This document shows positions 9,244-19,022 of a DNA stretch of 64,000 nucleotides, piece by piece (position 1 is the first letter of the stretch; each line of letters starts with the position of its first letter). A model generated the notes under the pieces. The model saw only the letters and a list, made by a program, of their open reading frames with translations. It was not told where the DNA came from and made no database searches. Made by a program: the position numbers and the translations under genes. The DNA comes from Thiomicrorhabdus sp. Kp2 (GTDB lineage: Bacteria; Pseudomonadota; Gammaproteobacteria; Thiomicrospirales; Thiomicrospiraceae): positions 310,001-374,000 of the forward strand of contig NZ_ARWI01000001.1 of assembly GCF_000478585.1 (NCBI RefSeq), written 5' to 3'.

Positions 9244-9264
9244 AATCTCTTTACTCTTAAAATC

Positions 9265-9307
9265 AAAAAAGCCCCAATGGCAATCGAATTGATTGTTTCA
9301 TTGAGGC
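9265..9307 (-). terminator. Terminator-like hairpin between infB and rbfA
   Basis: On the transcript GCCTCAATG pairs with CATTGGGGC, enclosing an inner CAATC/GATTG stem, then six T (9265-9270). Placed inside the operon 22 bases before rbfA, it may act as a partial terminator that lowers rbfA-truB relative to infB. Confidence 0.7.
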
Positions 9308-9345
9308 AATTTGAATGACCAAATATGGGACTCAAAACCCAACTT

Positions 9346-9357
9346 ACCAGGCCTGGT
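9346..9357. repeat. ACCAGGCCTGGT palindrome, copy 4
   Basis: Exact core, extended symmetrically to CTTACCAGGCCTGGTAAG (9343-9360), in the infB-rbfA gap. Confidence 0.9.
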
Positions 9358-9412
9358 AAGTTGTAATTTGGTTAAACTGAAACCATAGTTGATAATTATA
9401 CAAGCCTAACGT

Positions 9413-11896
9413 TTAGTCTAAAGTACGTTTCACTTCTACACGCTGGTAACACTCAATTTGGTCACCGGCTTTAACGTCATTGTAGTCTTTAACACCGATA
9501 CCACATTCAATACCTTTTTGTACTTCAGGTACATCATCTTTAAATCGACGAAGTGACTCAAGAACACCTTCATAGATAACCACGTTATCACGAAGAACAC
9601 GAATTGGGTTGTTACGTTTAACAGAACCTTCTGTAACCATACAACCAGCGATAAGACCAATTTTAGGTGCTTTAAAGACTTCACGAACATCGGCAATACC
9701 GACGATATCTTCTCGGAATTCTGGAGCCATTTTACCTTCAATAGCTCGCTTCACTTCATCAACGATTTCATAGATAACACTGTAGTATTTAAGACCAATC
9801 CCTTCGTTATCAATGATACGTTTAGCAGAAGCATCTGCACGAACATTGAAACCAAAAATCAATGCATCAGAAGCCATCGCTAAGTTAGCGTCTGTTTCAG
9901 AGATACCACCTACACCAGTTGAAACAATAACGACTTTAATTTCATCCGTTGAAAGTTTCGTTAAGGCATCAGAAATAGCCTGAATTGAACCTTGTACGTC
10001 CGCTTTAAGAATGATGTTTACGTTTTGAACGTCACCTTCCGCCATCTTATTAAACATATTGTCTAACTTAGATTTTTGTTGACGAGCAATCTTCAGTTCT
10101 TTGAACTTACCTTGACGGAACGTAGCCGCTTCACGTGCTTTACGTTCACTTTCAACGGTAATCATCTCATCACCCGCAACAGGAACACTTGAAAGACCTA
10201 AAATCTCAACAGGAATAGAAGGTCCTGCTTCCGTAATAGACTGACCTGAGTCACTGATTAAGGCACGAACACGTCCATATTCCATACCACAAAGTGCAAT
10301 ATCACCTTTCTTAAGTGTACCAGACTGAACAAGCACGGTCGCAACAGGACCACGACCTTTATCAAGGCGAGATTCAATAACAACACCTTTAGCATGACCT
10401 TCAGTAGGCGCTTCTAGCTCTAGCATTTCAGACTGTAAAGAGATGGCATCTAAAAGTTCATCAATCCCCATACCTGTTTTGGCGGAAACAGGCACAAACT
10501 GTGTGTCACCACCCCAAGACTCAGGAATCACTTCTTCCGCAGCCAACTCTTGCATAACGCGATCCATATTGGCCGCTTCTTTATCCATCTTGTTTACTGC
10601 AACAACAATCCCAACACCAGATGCTTTTGCGTGCTGAATGGCTTCTTTAGTCTGAGGCATTACACCATCATCAGCAGCCACTACGATAACAACAACATCC
10701 GTTACTTCCGCACCACGTGCTCGCATCGCTGTAAAGGCCGCGTGACCAGGAGTATCGATAAAGGTAACACCACCCATATCCGTATCTACGTGATAAGCAC
10801 CAATGTGCTGAGTGATACCACCCGCTTCACCATGTGCTACTTTTGCTTTACGGATGTAATCAAGTAGTGAAGTTTTACCGTGGTCAACGTGACCCATGAT
10901 GGTTACAACAGGCGAACGATGAACCGTTTCACCATGGTACTCTTGGTTAACAACTTCATCTTCAATTGTCACTTCATTGAAAGCAACAGGTTTATGCCCC
11001 ATCTCTTCAACAATTAACATCGCTGTTTCTTGGTCAAGGATTTGGTTAATGGTCGCCATAGTACCGAGTTCCATCATCATAAATTTGATGACTTCACCTG
11101 TTTTAACAGACATTTGCTCTGCAAGAGCTGAAAGTGTAATACTTTCAGGCACTTTTACTTCACGAATAACAGGCTCTGTTGGTTTTTGGAAACCATGTTC
11201 ATTATCCGCTTGAGCAACGTTACGCTTATCGGCATGACCTTTACGACCTTTACCGCGGCGAGCGTCAAAAGCACTATTAGCTCGTGTCGTTGTTTTCTTA
11301 CCCTTACCTTTAGGCCCATCAACACCATCATTAGCCTTACGGCTCTCATGATGTTTTTGATCCTTGGCTTTTTTAGCGGCTTTAGAATGATCTTCCTTTG
11401 GAGGTACTGGAGCAATCTTAGCGATAGTCTCTTCATCCAAAGTCTCTTTTTTACCAGATACTTTTTTGACAGGTTCTTCTTCAACAACTGTTTCAACGAC
11501 TGGGGTTTCTTCAACCTTTGTCTCAACAACTGGAGTCTCTTCAACAATCACTTCCTCAACGATAGGTTCTTCTACCACTGATTCTTCAACCGTTTCTGGT
11601 TTTTTAACATAAGTACGTTTTTTACGAACTTCAACATTCACAGTACGCTTTCCGCTTCCTGAACCTGCAGACAGATTCAATGTTTGCTTACGACGTAATG
11701 TCACTTTTTTAGGTGCATCTTCTGATGTTTCACCATGCAAACTTTTTAAATAAGTCAGTAAAGTACGCTTTTCTTCTTCTGATAAGGTGTCAGACTCTTT
11801 TTTACCTTTAACACCAGACTCGTTTAATTGTGAAATCAGTTTTTCTACAGAAAGGTTAAGTGTCTCTGAAAATTGTTTTATTGATACTTCGGCCAT
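9413..11896 (-). CDS. infB: Translation initiation factor IF-2
   Basis: 827 residues. GTPase that brings fMet-tRNA to the 30S subunit. An N-terminal IF2-N module (residues 1-50) precedes a low-complexity linker rich in Glu, Val, Lys and basic patches (about 85-240), a second IF2-N domain, then the G domain: G1 GHVDHGKTS (residues about 335-343), G2 around [12 protein letters not shown]3 DTPGHAAF, G4 NKMD, G5 SAK. Domains II, III and the fMet-tRNA-binding C2 domain complete it. Only 18 bases after nusA. The repetitive linker produces long open frames on other strands and frames that are not genes. Confidence 0.98.
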   Translation of the reverse strand: MAEVSIKQFSETLNLSVEKLISQLNESGVKGKKESDTLSEEEKRTLLTYLKSLHGETSEDAPKKVTLRRKQTLNLSAGSGSGKRTVNVEVRKKRTYVKKPETVEESVVEEPIVEEVIVEETPVVETKVEETPVVETVVEEEPVKKVSGKKETLDEETIAKIAPVPPKEDHSKAAKKAKDQKHHESRKANDGVDGPKGKGKKTTTRANSAFDARRGKGRKGHADKRNVAQADNEHGFQKPTEPVIREVKVPESITLSALAEQMSVKTGEVIKFMMMELGTMATINQILDQETAMLIVEEMGHKPVAFNEVTIEDEVVNQEYHGETVHRSPVVTIMGHVDHGKTSLLDYIRKAKVAHGEAGGITQHIGAYHVDTDMGGVTFIDTPGHAAFTAMRARGAEVTDVVVIVVAADDGVMPQTKEAIQHAKASGVGIVVAVNKMDKEAANMDRVMQELAAEEVIPESWGGDTQFVPVSAKTGMGIDELLDAISLQSEMLELEAPTEGHAKGVVIESRLDKGRGPVATVLVQSGTLKKGDIALCGMEYGRVRALISDSGQSITEAGPSIPVEILGLSSVPVAGDEMITVESERKAREAATFRQGKFKELKIARQQKSKLDNMFNKMAEGDVQNVNIILKADVQGSIQAISDALTKLSTDEIKVVIVSTGVGGISETDANLAMASDALIFGFNVRADASAKRIIDNEGIGLKYYSVIYEIVDEVKRAIEGKMAPEFREDIVGIADVREVFKAPKIGLIAGCMVTEGSVKRNNPIRVLRDNVVIYEGVLESLRRFKDDVPEVQKGIECGIGVKDYNDVKAGDQIECYQRVEVKRTLD

Positions 11897-11914
11897 CGAA
11901 ACTCTTCCTTTTTA

Positions 11915-13402
11915 TTATTCAAACCATGGTGCGCGCGCTTTAAGAATTAATTCTCCTGCAGCAGCTTCATCCATTTCTACATACTCTAGTAGCTCATCTG
12001 TACCAAGCTCTGCTAAATCTTCTTGTGTAATCACACCGTTACTTGCTAATTGCTTAGCCATATCTTCTGTCATACCTTCAAGCGCTAACAGATCGTCGGC
12101 TGGCTCTGCCATAGCTGTTTTTTCTTCAGCTACAATCGCTTGAGTTAATAACGCATCTTTTGCACGTTGTTTTAACTCGCCAACCAACTCTTCATCAAAA
12201 CCATCAATTTCGAGCATTTCAGCAGCAGGAACGTAGGCTACTTCTTCAACAGTTGTAAAACCTTCAGCAACCAATACTTCTGCAAAATCTTCGTCAATAT
12301 CAAGTGCTGTAACAAACACATCAACTTGGTCTTTAGATTCGGTCTCATGCTTCTCAGCCATTGCTGTCTGAGTCATAACGTTCAGTTCCCAACCAGTTAG
12401 CTCACTAGCTAAACGAATATTTTGCCCGTTCTTACCAATGGCTTGAGAAAGTTGCTCATCTTCAACCGCTAAATCCATAGTGTGTCTATCTTCATCAACC
12501 ATGATTGAGGTAACTTCTGCTGGAGCCATTGCGTTAATAACAAACTGAGCATCATTTGGATCCCATAGAATGATATCGATTCTTTCACCCGCTAGCTCAT
12601 TAGTAACCGCTTGAACACGACCACCACGCATACCAACACATGCACCAATTGGATCTAAACGCGGATCATTTGCACGCACTGCAATCTTAGCGCGGAAACC
12701 AACATCACGAGCCGCACTCATAATATCAATCAAATCATCACTGATTTCAGGCACTTCAATTTTGAATAGCTCAATCAACATCTCTTTACAAGCACGAGAC
12801 ATAAATAATTGAGGACCACGCGGGCGGAAAGAAACTTCTTGCAGATAACCACGAACACGATCACCAATACGGAAAGTCTCACGACCAATTAATTGGTTGC
12901 GCATAATCACCGCATCAACGTTATCACCCATATCAAGAATGACATCACCACGATCAATACGTTTTACCTGGCCTGTTAAGATTTCTCCAACACGCTTTTC
13001 ATAAACTTCAACCACTTTCTTACGTTCAGCTTCACGTACTTTTTGGATAATTACTTGTTTGGCAGTTTGTGCTCCGATACGACCAAAATCAATAGACTCA
13101 ATTGGCTCTTCAATGTATTCACCAATTTCAATATTAGGATCTTCATCAACCGCATCCATTTCACGAATGTACCATCCAACGTTATCTTCAATGGCTGTTG
13201 CATCGTCAATTACTTCCCAACGCTGAAAAGTTTCGTAATCACCTGTATGGCGATCAATGCTCACGCGAACATCAATTTCATCGTCATGGCTTCTGCGTGT
13301 TGCCGTCGCTAATGCCGTTTCAATAGCGTCAAAGATGATCTCTTTATCAACACCTTTCTCGTTGGCCATAATCTCAACAACAGCTAATACTTCTTTACTC
13401 AT
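11915..13402 (-). CDS. nusA: Transcription termination/antitermination protein NusA
   Basis: 495 residues, the E. coli length class with two C-terminal acidic repeats. Order: N-terminal RNA-polymerase-binding domain (1-130), S1 (about 135-200, [21 protein letters not shown]), two KH domains ([17 protein letters not shown] and [19 protein letters not shown]), then AR1 and AR2 helix-hairpin-helix repeats from about residue 365. It modulates pausing, intrinsic termination and rRNA antitermination. Located between rimP (52 bases upstream) and infB (18 bases downstream). Confidence 0.98.
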   Translation of the reverse strand: MSKEVLAVVEIMANEKGVDKEIIFDAIETALATATRRSHDDEIDVRVSIDRHTGDYETFQRWEVIDDATAIEDNVGWYIREMDAVDEDPNIEIGEYIEEPIESIDFGRIGAQTAKQVIIQKVREAERKKVVEVYEKRVGEILTGQVKRIDRGDVILDMGDNVDAVIMRNQLIGRETFRIGDRVRGYLQEVSFRPRGPQLFMSRACKEMLIELFKIEVPEISDDLIDIMSAARDVGFRAKIAVRANDPRLDPIGACVGMRGGRVQAVTNELAGERIDIILWDPNDAQFVINAMAPAEVTSIMVDEDRHTMDLAVEDEQLSQAIGKNGQNIRLASELTGWELNVMTQTAMAEKHETESKDQVDVFVTALDIDEDFAEVLVAEGFTTVEEVAYVPAAEMLEIDGFDEELVGELKQRAKDALLTQAIVAEEKTAMAEPADDLLALEGMTEDMAKQLASNGVITQEDLAELGTDELLEYVEMDEAAAGELILKARAPWFE

Positions 13403-13454
13403 TTCTGTCTCGCTCTAATTCTGTGTATTACTATCTAAAACTTCAAAATTTGGT

Positions 13455-13910
13455 TTAAAACTTAGGTACCACATTGGCTTTTTCAATAAATTCAAATGGC
13501 ACTTCAAATAATTCGCCATCAATTTCAAGCTCGATGCCTGATTCCGTAACCTTGGTCATAGGGCCTTTAAAGCGTTTTCTACCTAAAACAGACACTCCGC
13601 TACGGACTTGAACCTCCTGCCCTTCATAACGTTTGTATTGTTCAGGGGTAAATAACAGACGATCCATTCCAGGTGAAGAGACTTCTAAGCGAAATTCGCT
13701 ACTGATCACATCTTCAACATCTAAAATGGCACTAATCTGTTTACACACGGCATAGGTTTCGTCAGAATTGACTGTACCGTCTGTTTTTTCTATAAATATA
13801 CGTAATAGCGTATGTCTCCCAGCAGGCATGTATTCCATACCCCACCAGTCAAACCCCATGGATTCAACGGTTGGTTTTAACGCATTTTCTATCTTTTCTT
13901 CAATCGTCAC
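13455..13910 (-). CDS. rimP: Ribosome maturation factor RimP
   Basis: 151 residues. Needed for early 30S maturation. The conserved FEW-like pattern of the N-terminal domain (SMGFDWWGMEYMPAGRHTLLRIFIEK) and VSSPGMDRLLFTPEQYKRYEGQEV at the domain junction identify it. First gene of the rimP-nusA-infB unit, preceded by a terminator hairpin 38 bases upstream in the same direction. Confidence 0.96.
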   Translation of the reverse strand: MTIEEKIENALKPTVESMGFDWWGMEYMPAGRHTLLRIFIEKTDGTVNSDETYAVCKQISAILDVEDVISSEFRLEVSSPGMDRLLFTPEQYKRYEGQEVQVRSGVSVLGRKRFKGPMTKVTESGIELEIDGELFEVPFEFIEKANVVPKF

Positions 13911-13947
13911 TTATTACTCATTCCAAGTATTCTGAAGTTTAAATAAC

Positions 13948-14045
13948 AAAAAACCCCGTAAAAACGGGGTTTTTTAAAATTCGAACCGCCGTTACATCTC
14001 AGTAAACGACCCTCGATAAAACTTTTTAAAAAATCTGCGGGTAAT
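13948..14045 (-). promoter_or_regulatory. Candidate rimP leader / attenuator
   Basis: A strong intrinsic terminator (AACCCCGT-AAAA-ACGGGGTT with T-runs on both sides, 13948-13975) stands directly upstream of rimP, after about 70 bases of conserved-looking RNA containing GGCGGTTCGAAT. Rfam describes a gammaproteobacterial rimP leader ending in a Rho-independent terminator at exactly this place. The terminator is visible in the sequence; identity with that family is by position and architecture. Confidence 0.6.
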
Positions 14046-14135
14046 TATATTCATTTTTGTTTAATTGTCAAATACTTATGCATGAATTTTTAGTTAACTT
14101 TGCACGAAAAACTGAATACTTCTTTCTATTAAAAG

Positions 14136-14786
14136 TTAACTATCTCTTTGTAATTTAACAAAAATTAAAGCGGTCATTAAGGCATCACTAAAAGCATCAT
14201 GTTGACCGATATTGGGAATATCGAGTTTTTTAAGTATGGTTTCAAAGCGTAAATCAATATGCCCAAGAGGTTTAGCATAGCCTTGTGACCTAACCACTTT
14301 TTGATAATAACGTTCTGAAACTTCTATTTTAGGATTAGGCAATGTAATACCCAACCAAGGTTTAATGACTTGATTGACCATCGCCACATCAAACTCTAAA
14401 AAGTACCCAACTAAAGTCCCTCCTGCAATAAAATGCAGAAACTGAGTAATCGCCTCTTTTTCATCAAGAAGTTTATTACCCCCTTCACTTACATCTTGAT
14501 TTCGTATTTGGTGCACAACAATACTTTCTGCTGTTATCTTTTTATCCTGACGAATCAATAAATTTAAGCTTTGACTGGTTAGCACCTGATTACCTTTAAT
14601 CTTAATGGCGCTCAATGAGATAATTTTATCTTGCTTTGGGTTTAACCCAGTTGTTTCGCAATCAAAACAAATATATTCATCTTCAATAGCTGGTTCAAAT
14701 AAAAACAAATAGGCCTGGTCTTTGAGTTTTTTTCGCAAACGGTTTGTTTTATAGCCTTGATAAACATTATTTAACCAGGCCTGCAT
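14136..14786 (-). CDS. DnaQ/PolC-like DEDDh 3'-5' exonuclease
   Basis: 216 residues. Exo I motif FDCETTGLNPKQDKI (residues about 40-54), Exo II region around YFLEFDVAMVNQ, and Exo III with His-Asp spacing, IGQHDAFSDALMTA (about 195-208), so the DEDDh metal ligands are present. A basic N-terminus (about 30 residues) precedes the domain. It starts within the last base of the DUF294 gene (one-base overlap), so it is translationally coupled. This DUF294-exonuclease pair accompanies acetate symporter genes in many gammaproteobacteria; why is not known to me. The first codons contain a truncated palindrome copy (MQAWL). Confidence 0.85.
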   Translation of the reverse strand: MQAWLNNVYQGYKTNRLRKKLKDQAYLFLFEPAIEDEYICFDCETTGLNPKQDKIISLSAIKIKGNQVLTSQSLNLLIRQDKKITAESIVVHQIRNQDVSEGGNKLLDEKEAITQFLHFIAGGTLVGYFLEFDVAMVNQVIKPWLGITLPNPKIEVSERYYQKVVRSQGYAKPLGHIDLRFETILKKLDIPNIGQHDAFSDALMTALIFVKLQRDS

Positions 14787-16663
14787 TACATAACCTCTCT
14801 TAATTTAAAATGGTATGTAAGCCGTTTTTTAAACTCATCCACCACCTGGAAAGACTGCTTGAGTAAATCTTGCTGAAGATGCGATAAGTCATGCACTTTA
14901 ATGTAGTTATCTGGATTCTCTACTAACTTAGACTCTTTTTGCTGCAACATAGATTCTAAACGTAAGGTATTTAAGTAATTTAGGGTTTCGCCAAGCTCTA
15001 TTCCAAAACTTTCCTCAAACACCCCTTTATCCATTAAGGCTTTAATACGCCAATGGGTATTGGTTTCAGTCATTCCTTGTTCCAGGGCATAACAGCGAAC
15101 ACCATGCACAATTGGGAAGATACCGCCTTTTTTCAAGTCAATCTTTTTAACCCCTTTATCTTGCTCTGTGAGTAAATTTCCAAAAAAACTCACTGGTGTA
15201 GCAAATTGAATCGCAGGTAGGGCAAAGTGCCTTAAAAAAACAGGATTCTCTCGTATTTTTGCAGCGAGGCGTGCTTTTACCGATAACATCATTTTTTCAT
15301 CGCCACTGACCGATTCAGCATCATAAAAAATCGCAATCGACATAAAATTTTCTAAATTTGGCTGGTTAAACCAATCGCTGAGTTGGCTTTTAAAGCCAGA
15401 CTCTGATTGTCGCCAAATAGGGTTTGATAGCATGACATCTCCTGGACAACGAGGAAAACCAATTTCAATCATCGCATCAGTAAATCTAACAGAAAACTCA
15501 GCAAGCTCTCGCTCCTCTGTTTCATTTAACTCATTGCTATAAATGAGCGCATTGTCTTGATCTGTTCTCAACACCTGTTCGGCACGTCCTTCACTCCCCA
15601 TAACCAATACATTCACGCTGTCTTTTAAATTCTCTGGCAATAAAAACATGACTAGTTTTTGTATCATCTTACGGTGCAGTTCATTCACTAATTTGGCTAT
15701 ATAGTGGGTTTTAATCCCTTTACGATTCAAACTACCTATCAGTGAATCTACTTGATTACCGAGTGTATTTAAATCTTGAACGTTTTGTGCTTGTTCTACC
15801 TTTAACAAAACCAATCCTGACTGATTGGCAAACAGACTCATTAAATCTTTTAAATGCAAAAAACCCACAAATCCCTCATCAGCTCTCACTACTAAGCGAT
15901 CTATTTGAAAGCGGGTCATTTTTAGTAAAGCATTAAACAAAAAATCAAATTGATGAACTGTCTGTAAAGGTGAATTTGCAAGCTCAGTTAATACACCAGG
16001 CCTGGTAAGTTCAGTTGAATCCTGCTTGGCAATAAACTTCATCACATCAGTAGAGGTAACAATACCTAAAGGAGACTGGCTCTTCTGATTTAAAACAATA
16101 CAGGCATCAGACTTGTTTTCCACCATTTTAGCAACGGCTTGTTGCAATGTTTGTTGCTCTTCAACTTCAACTAAAGCTTGTATGGGAGCAGAACATACGC
16201 TATCCATCATAATTTCCGTTGACGACGTGGCTTGAACCGTTTGATGAAGATGGTTTAATTTATCAACAATTGAGGCATTGAAGTAATTTTGAATGGCTGG
16301 ATTATTATCAAATTCTTCTAAAAATAGCTCTCCAGGTAATCGATACAAAATCGCTTCTTCTAAAACGCTAAACTTAGTTTTTCCAACCTCTTTATTTTTT
16401 TGTAACAGCTCCCGCTCACCAAAGAAGCCTCTGGCACTGTAGTGCCCCAATAATGTCTCATCTAAATGCTCTGTCACTAACCCTTTAATCACAAAGTACA
16501 GGTAGTTCTGAGTGTTTGACTGAGAAGCCGAAACAGGAATAAAACTATCAACAGGAAAGTAGACTACATCCATACTTAAAGCCATGTGCTGAAGCGCTTT
16601 ATCTTGAAGTAAATCAAAAGGAGGGATTTTTGCTAAAAATTCAGCTTGTTGCTCTAAAGCCAT
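14786..16663 (-). CDS. cNMP-binding / CBS-pair / DUF294 nucleotidyltransferase-like protein
   Basis: About 625 residues. Order: Crp-type cNMP domain (about 15-140), a CBS pair (about 160-290; TLQQAVAKMVENKSDACIV and RFQIDRLVVRADEGFVGFLHLKDL), DUF294 nucleotidyltransferase-like domain (GSEGRAEQVLRTDQDNALIY, resembling the GlnD-type GSxxRxE...DxD), then DUF294_C. Such proteins are thought to be adenylate-sensing regulators of the neighbouring acetate uptake and activation genes, which is inference. The ATG at 16663 is chosen over a GTG at 16672 because GAGAG is well placed before it. It is separated from the symporter gene by a terminator. Confidence 0.85.
   Translation of the reverse strand: MALEQQAEFLAKIPPFDLLQDKALQHMALSMDVVYFPVDSFIPVSASQSNTQNYLYFVIKGLVTEHLDETLLGHYSARGFFGERELLQKNKEVGKTKFSVLEEAILYRLPGELFLEEFDNNPAIQNYFNASIVDKLNHLHQTVQATSSTEIMMDSVCSAPIQALVEVEEQQTLQQAVAKMVENKSDACIVLNQKSQSPLGIVTSTDVMKFIAKQDSTELTRPGVLTELANSPLQTVHQFDFLFNALLKMTRFQIDRLVVRADEGFVGFLHLKDLMSLFANQSGLVLLKVEQAQNVQDLNTLGNQVDSLIGSLNRKGIKTHYIAKLVNELHRKMIQKLVMFLLPENLKDSVNVLVMGSEGRAEQVLRTDQDNALIYSNELNETEERELAEFSVRFTDAMIEIGFPRCPGDVMLSNPIWRQSESGFKSQLSDWFNQPNLENFMSIAIFYDAESVSGDEKMMLSVKARLAAKIRENPVFLRHFALPAIQFATPVSFFGNLLTEQDKGVKKIDLKKGGIFPIVHGVRCYALEQGMTETNTHWRIKALMDKGVFEESFGIELGETLNYLNTLRLESMLQQKESKLVENPDNYIKVHDLSHLQQDLLKQSFQVVDEFKKRLTYHFKLREVM
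15997..16008. repeat. ACCAGGCCTGGT palindrome, copy 5
   Basis: Exact 12-mer in the CBS region of the DUF294 gene, read as T-R-P-G; followed on the plus strand by AAGTT. Confidence 0.9.
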
Positions 16664-16706
16664 GCCGTACACTCTCAGACAGTCAATAATGACTTTATTT
16701 TACACA

Positions 16707-16743
16707 TAAAAAAAGGGTGATTACCAAAGTAACCACCCTTTTT
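16707..16743 (-). terminator. Terminator after the ActP-like symporter gene
   Basis: AAGGGTG-(A)-TTA ... TAA-(C)-CACCCTT stem flanked by A/T runs, between the symporter stop and the DUF294 gene. It would separate or attenuate expression of the two downstream genes. Confidence 0.8.
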
Positions 16744-16822
16744 AAACAATATATCTAAACAATAATTTAAAAACATATTTAGACTTAAGTTCGTTAAAAC
16801 TTAAGCTAAATAGTTTCTAATA

Positions 16823-18475
16823 TTAATGCTCAGAGGCACCTTCTGCACCAATCCCCGTTTGTGAACGGATGAACTGAGCTTCAAAGCCATCTTTATCTTC
16901 TTGCGCACGCGCTGATTTGTCCGTGATAGAGAAGAACCAAATACCCACAAATGCAATCACAACAGTGAATAGCGCAGGGAACTTGTAAGGAACAATTGCA
17001 TCACCCATTGCAAGGATTTGAGTCCATACAACTGGCCCTAAAACAACCATAACTACGGCGGAAATTAGACCTAACCAACCACCAATAACCGCACCGCGTG
17101 TAGTCATATTTTTCCAGAACATTGACATAATCAATACAGGGAAGTTAGCCGAAGCAGCAATTGTAAAGGCTAATGCTACAACGAATGCGATGTTTTGATC
17201 CTTGAATCCAATACCAAATAAGATCGCTAAAGCACCAATAACAATCGTTGCTGTTTTAGCAACACGCGTTTCTTGTTGTTCAGTTGCATTAGGGTTAATC
17301 ACGTTTGCATAAATATCATGCGAAAGGGCTGAAGCACCCGCTAACGTTAGACCCGAAACAACTGCTAAGATGGTTGCAAAGGCTACTGCAGAGATAAATC
17401 CTAGGAAGAAATCACCACCTAATACATGAGACAAGTGAATTGCCGCCATGTTGTTACCACCAACTAACTTCTCACCAGCCATATACATATCAGCCGTTAC
17501 CAGTGCAATCGCACCGAAACCAATAATGAATGCAAGGATATAGAAGTAACCGATGAAACCTGTTGCATAGAATACAGATTTACGCGCTTCTTTAGCATCA
17601 GGAACAGTGAAGAATCGCATTAGGATATGCGGAAGACCTGCAGTACCAAACATTAAAGCAATACCTAACGAGATAGCATTAATTGGATCTGATACGAAAC
17701 CACCAGAGTACAAGATATCCATTGCACCTTCACGGTTTTCTACTGCTGTTTTGAATAGAGTCTCAAAACTAAAGCCCATATTGTACATAACCATGATAGC
17801 GATAAACGTTGAACCACCTAATAACAATACCGCTTTAATGATCTGTACCCAAGTTGTCGCTAACATACCACCAAAGGATACATAAGCAATAATTAAGACA
17901 CCAACCATAACAACCGCATAGTTGAAGTCTAAACCGAATAGTAATTCAATCAGTTTACCTGCACCAACCATTTGTGCGATAAGGTATAAGATAACAACCG
18001 CAATACCACCAAATGCCGATAAAACACGGATAGGCGTTTGTTTAAAACGGTAAGCAGCAACGTCAGCAAAAGTATATTTACCTAAGTTACGTAGACGTTC
18101 AGACATTAAGAACAGGATAATTGGCCAACCAACAAGGAAACCGATAGCGAAGATCAAACCATCATAACCTTTTAGGTAAACCATACCTGTAATACCTAGG
18201 AAAGACGCCGCAGACATGTAGTCACCTGCAATCGCTAGACCGTTTTGCAAACCTGTGATACCTCCACCAGCTGCATAGAAGTCTTTAGCCGACTTAGTAC
18301 GCTGAGCAGCCCAGAATGTAATGTACAGAGTTGCACCAACGAAAATAACGAACATTGAGATTGCTGACCAGTTCGTTGCCGCTTTTTCACCACCTTCGAT
18401 ATCACCCGCTGCCATTGCTAGCATAGGTACTGCTGCAATTAAGAACGTAAATAATGTTTTCACTATTGTATTCAT
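16823..18475 (-). CDS. ActP-like sodium/solute (acetate) symporter
   Basis: 550 residues, polytopic SSS-family permease. A probable signal-like first hydrophobic segment (residues 1-22, ending MAMAAG) is followed by a second segment after a short periplasmic stretch, then [30 protein letters not shown] (the Na+-site region of ActP-type carriers) and about a dozen further membrane helices. It starts one base inside the DUF4212 gene (TAATG). With acs upstream, acetate or a similar short carboxylate is the likely substrate; the exact substrate cannot be read from sequence. Confidence 0.9.
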   Translation of the reverse strand: MNTIVKTLFTFLIAAVPMLAMAAGDIEGGEKAATNWSAISMFVIFVGATLYITFWAAQRTKSAKDFYAAGGGITGLQNGLAIAGDYMSAASFLGITGMVYLKGYDGLIFAIGFLVGWPIILFLMSERLRNLGKYTFADVAAYRFKQTPIRVLSAFGGIAVVILYLIAQMVGAGKLIELLFGLDFNYAVVMVGVLIIAYVSFGGMLATTWVQIIKAVLLLGGSTFIAIMVMYNMGFSFETLFKTAVENREGAMDILYSGGFVSDPINAISLGIALMFGTAGLPHILMRFFTVPDAKEARKSVFYATGFIGYFYILAFIIGFGAIALVTADMYMAGEKLVGGNNMAAIHLSHVLGGDFFLGFISAVAFATILAVVSGLTLAGASALSHDIYANVINPNATEQQETRVAKTATIVIGALAILFGIGFKDQNIAFVVALAFTIAASANFPVLIMSMFWKNMTTRGAVIGGWLGLISAVVMVVLGPVVWTQILAMGDAIVPYKFPALFTVVIAFVGIWFFSITDKSARAQEDKDGFEAQFIRSQTGIGAEGASEH

Positions 18476-18780
18476 TATTCAACCTCTTTCTTAATTTGAG
18501 CGGTTAACTCATCAAAATCTGAGTTCGCTTTTTTAACGTAATATCCCGTTAATAGGAATGCAAACACAATAATGCCGACACCTACAGGAAAACCAATACT
18601 GACATACTCTCCACTCACAATTGTAGTAAAGAACGCAGGGTCAAATGCTAAAAGCAGAATGTACCCGTAATATACCACTAGCATAGCGATCGAAAGCTTC
18701 CAGGCTAACCCTGTGCGTTCTTTAACCAGCTGTTGATATTGTGGAAGACTTTTAATCTTCTCAATCTTTGCCTGATCCAA
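18475..18780 (-). CDS. DUF4212 small membrane subunit of the symporter
   Basis: About 101 residues with two hydrophobic helices (about residues 28-50 and 64-88) linked by a short loop with PVGVG, and charged ends; this is the DUF4212 pattern, a small protein almost always encoded directly before an SSS symporter and thought to be its accessory subunit. I place the start at a TTG (18780) because AGGAGAG lies five bases before it; an in-frame ATG at 18795 overlaps that Shine-Dalgarno sequence, and another lies at 18816. Translationally coupled to the symporter gene. Confidence 0.8.
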   Translation of the reverse strand: MDQAKIEKIKSLPQYQQLVKERTGLAWKLSIAMLVVYYGYILLLAFDPAFFTTIVSGEYVSIGFPVGVGIIVFAFLLTGYYVKKANSDFDELTAQIKKEVE

Positions 18781-19022
18781 TGTATCTCTCCTCATTGAGA
18801 CTCTAAAACACAACATTCATAACGGATGAATGTTACTAATACTCCTAAAAACAACCAGTTACTTTTTATTTAATACCAGTCTCCAGTGAAAACTAATATC
18901 GCTTTTATGTTATTTGCTAAAAAAGACTATTGAATTTAAGAGGTATTAAAATCAACCCAGTAATAAATAGGATTGATTTTAATTTGGTACATAACAGTTA
19001 TCTTTACTTCCTGGAATAACTG

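Noticed and set aside
11155-11581. Long open frames on both strands inside infB
   Set aside because: They arise from the repetitive Glu/Val/Lys linker of IF-2; no ribosome sites and composition artefacts (Leu/Lys or Phe/Asn rich).
13976-14045. GGCGGTTCGAAT on the minus strand, resembling a tRNA T-loop upstream of rimP, where many gammaproteobacteria have a tRNA gene
   Set aside because: The T-stem does not pair (GGCGG against TTTAA), and no acceptor stem, anticodon arm or CCA can be placed. Kept as part of the leader instead.
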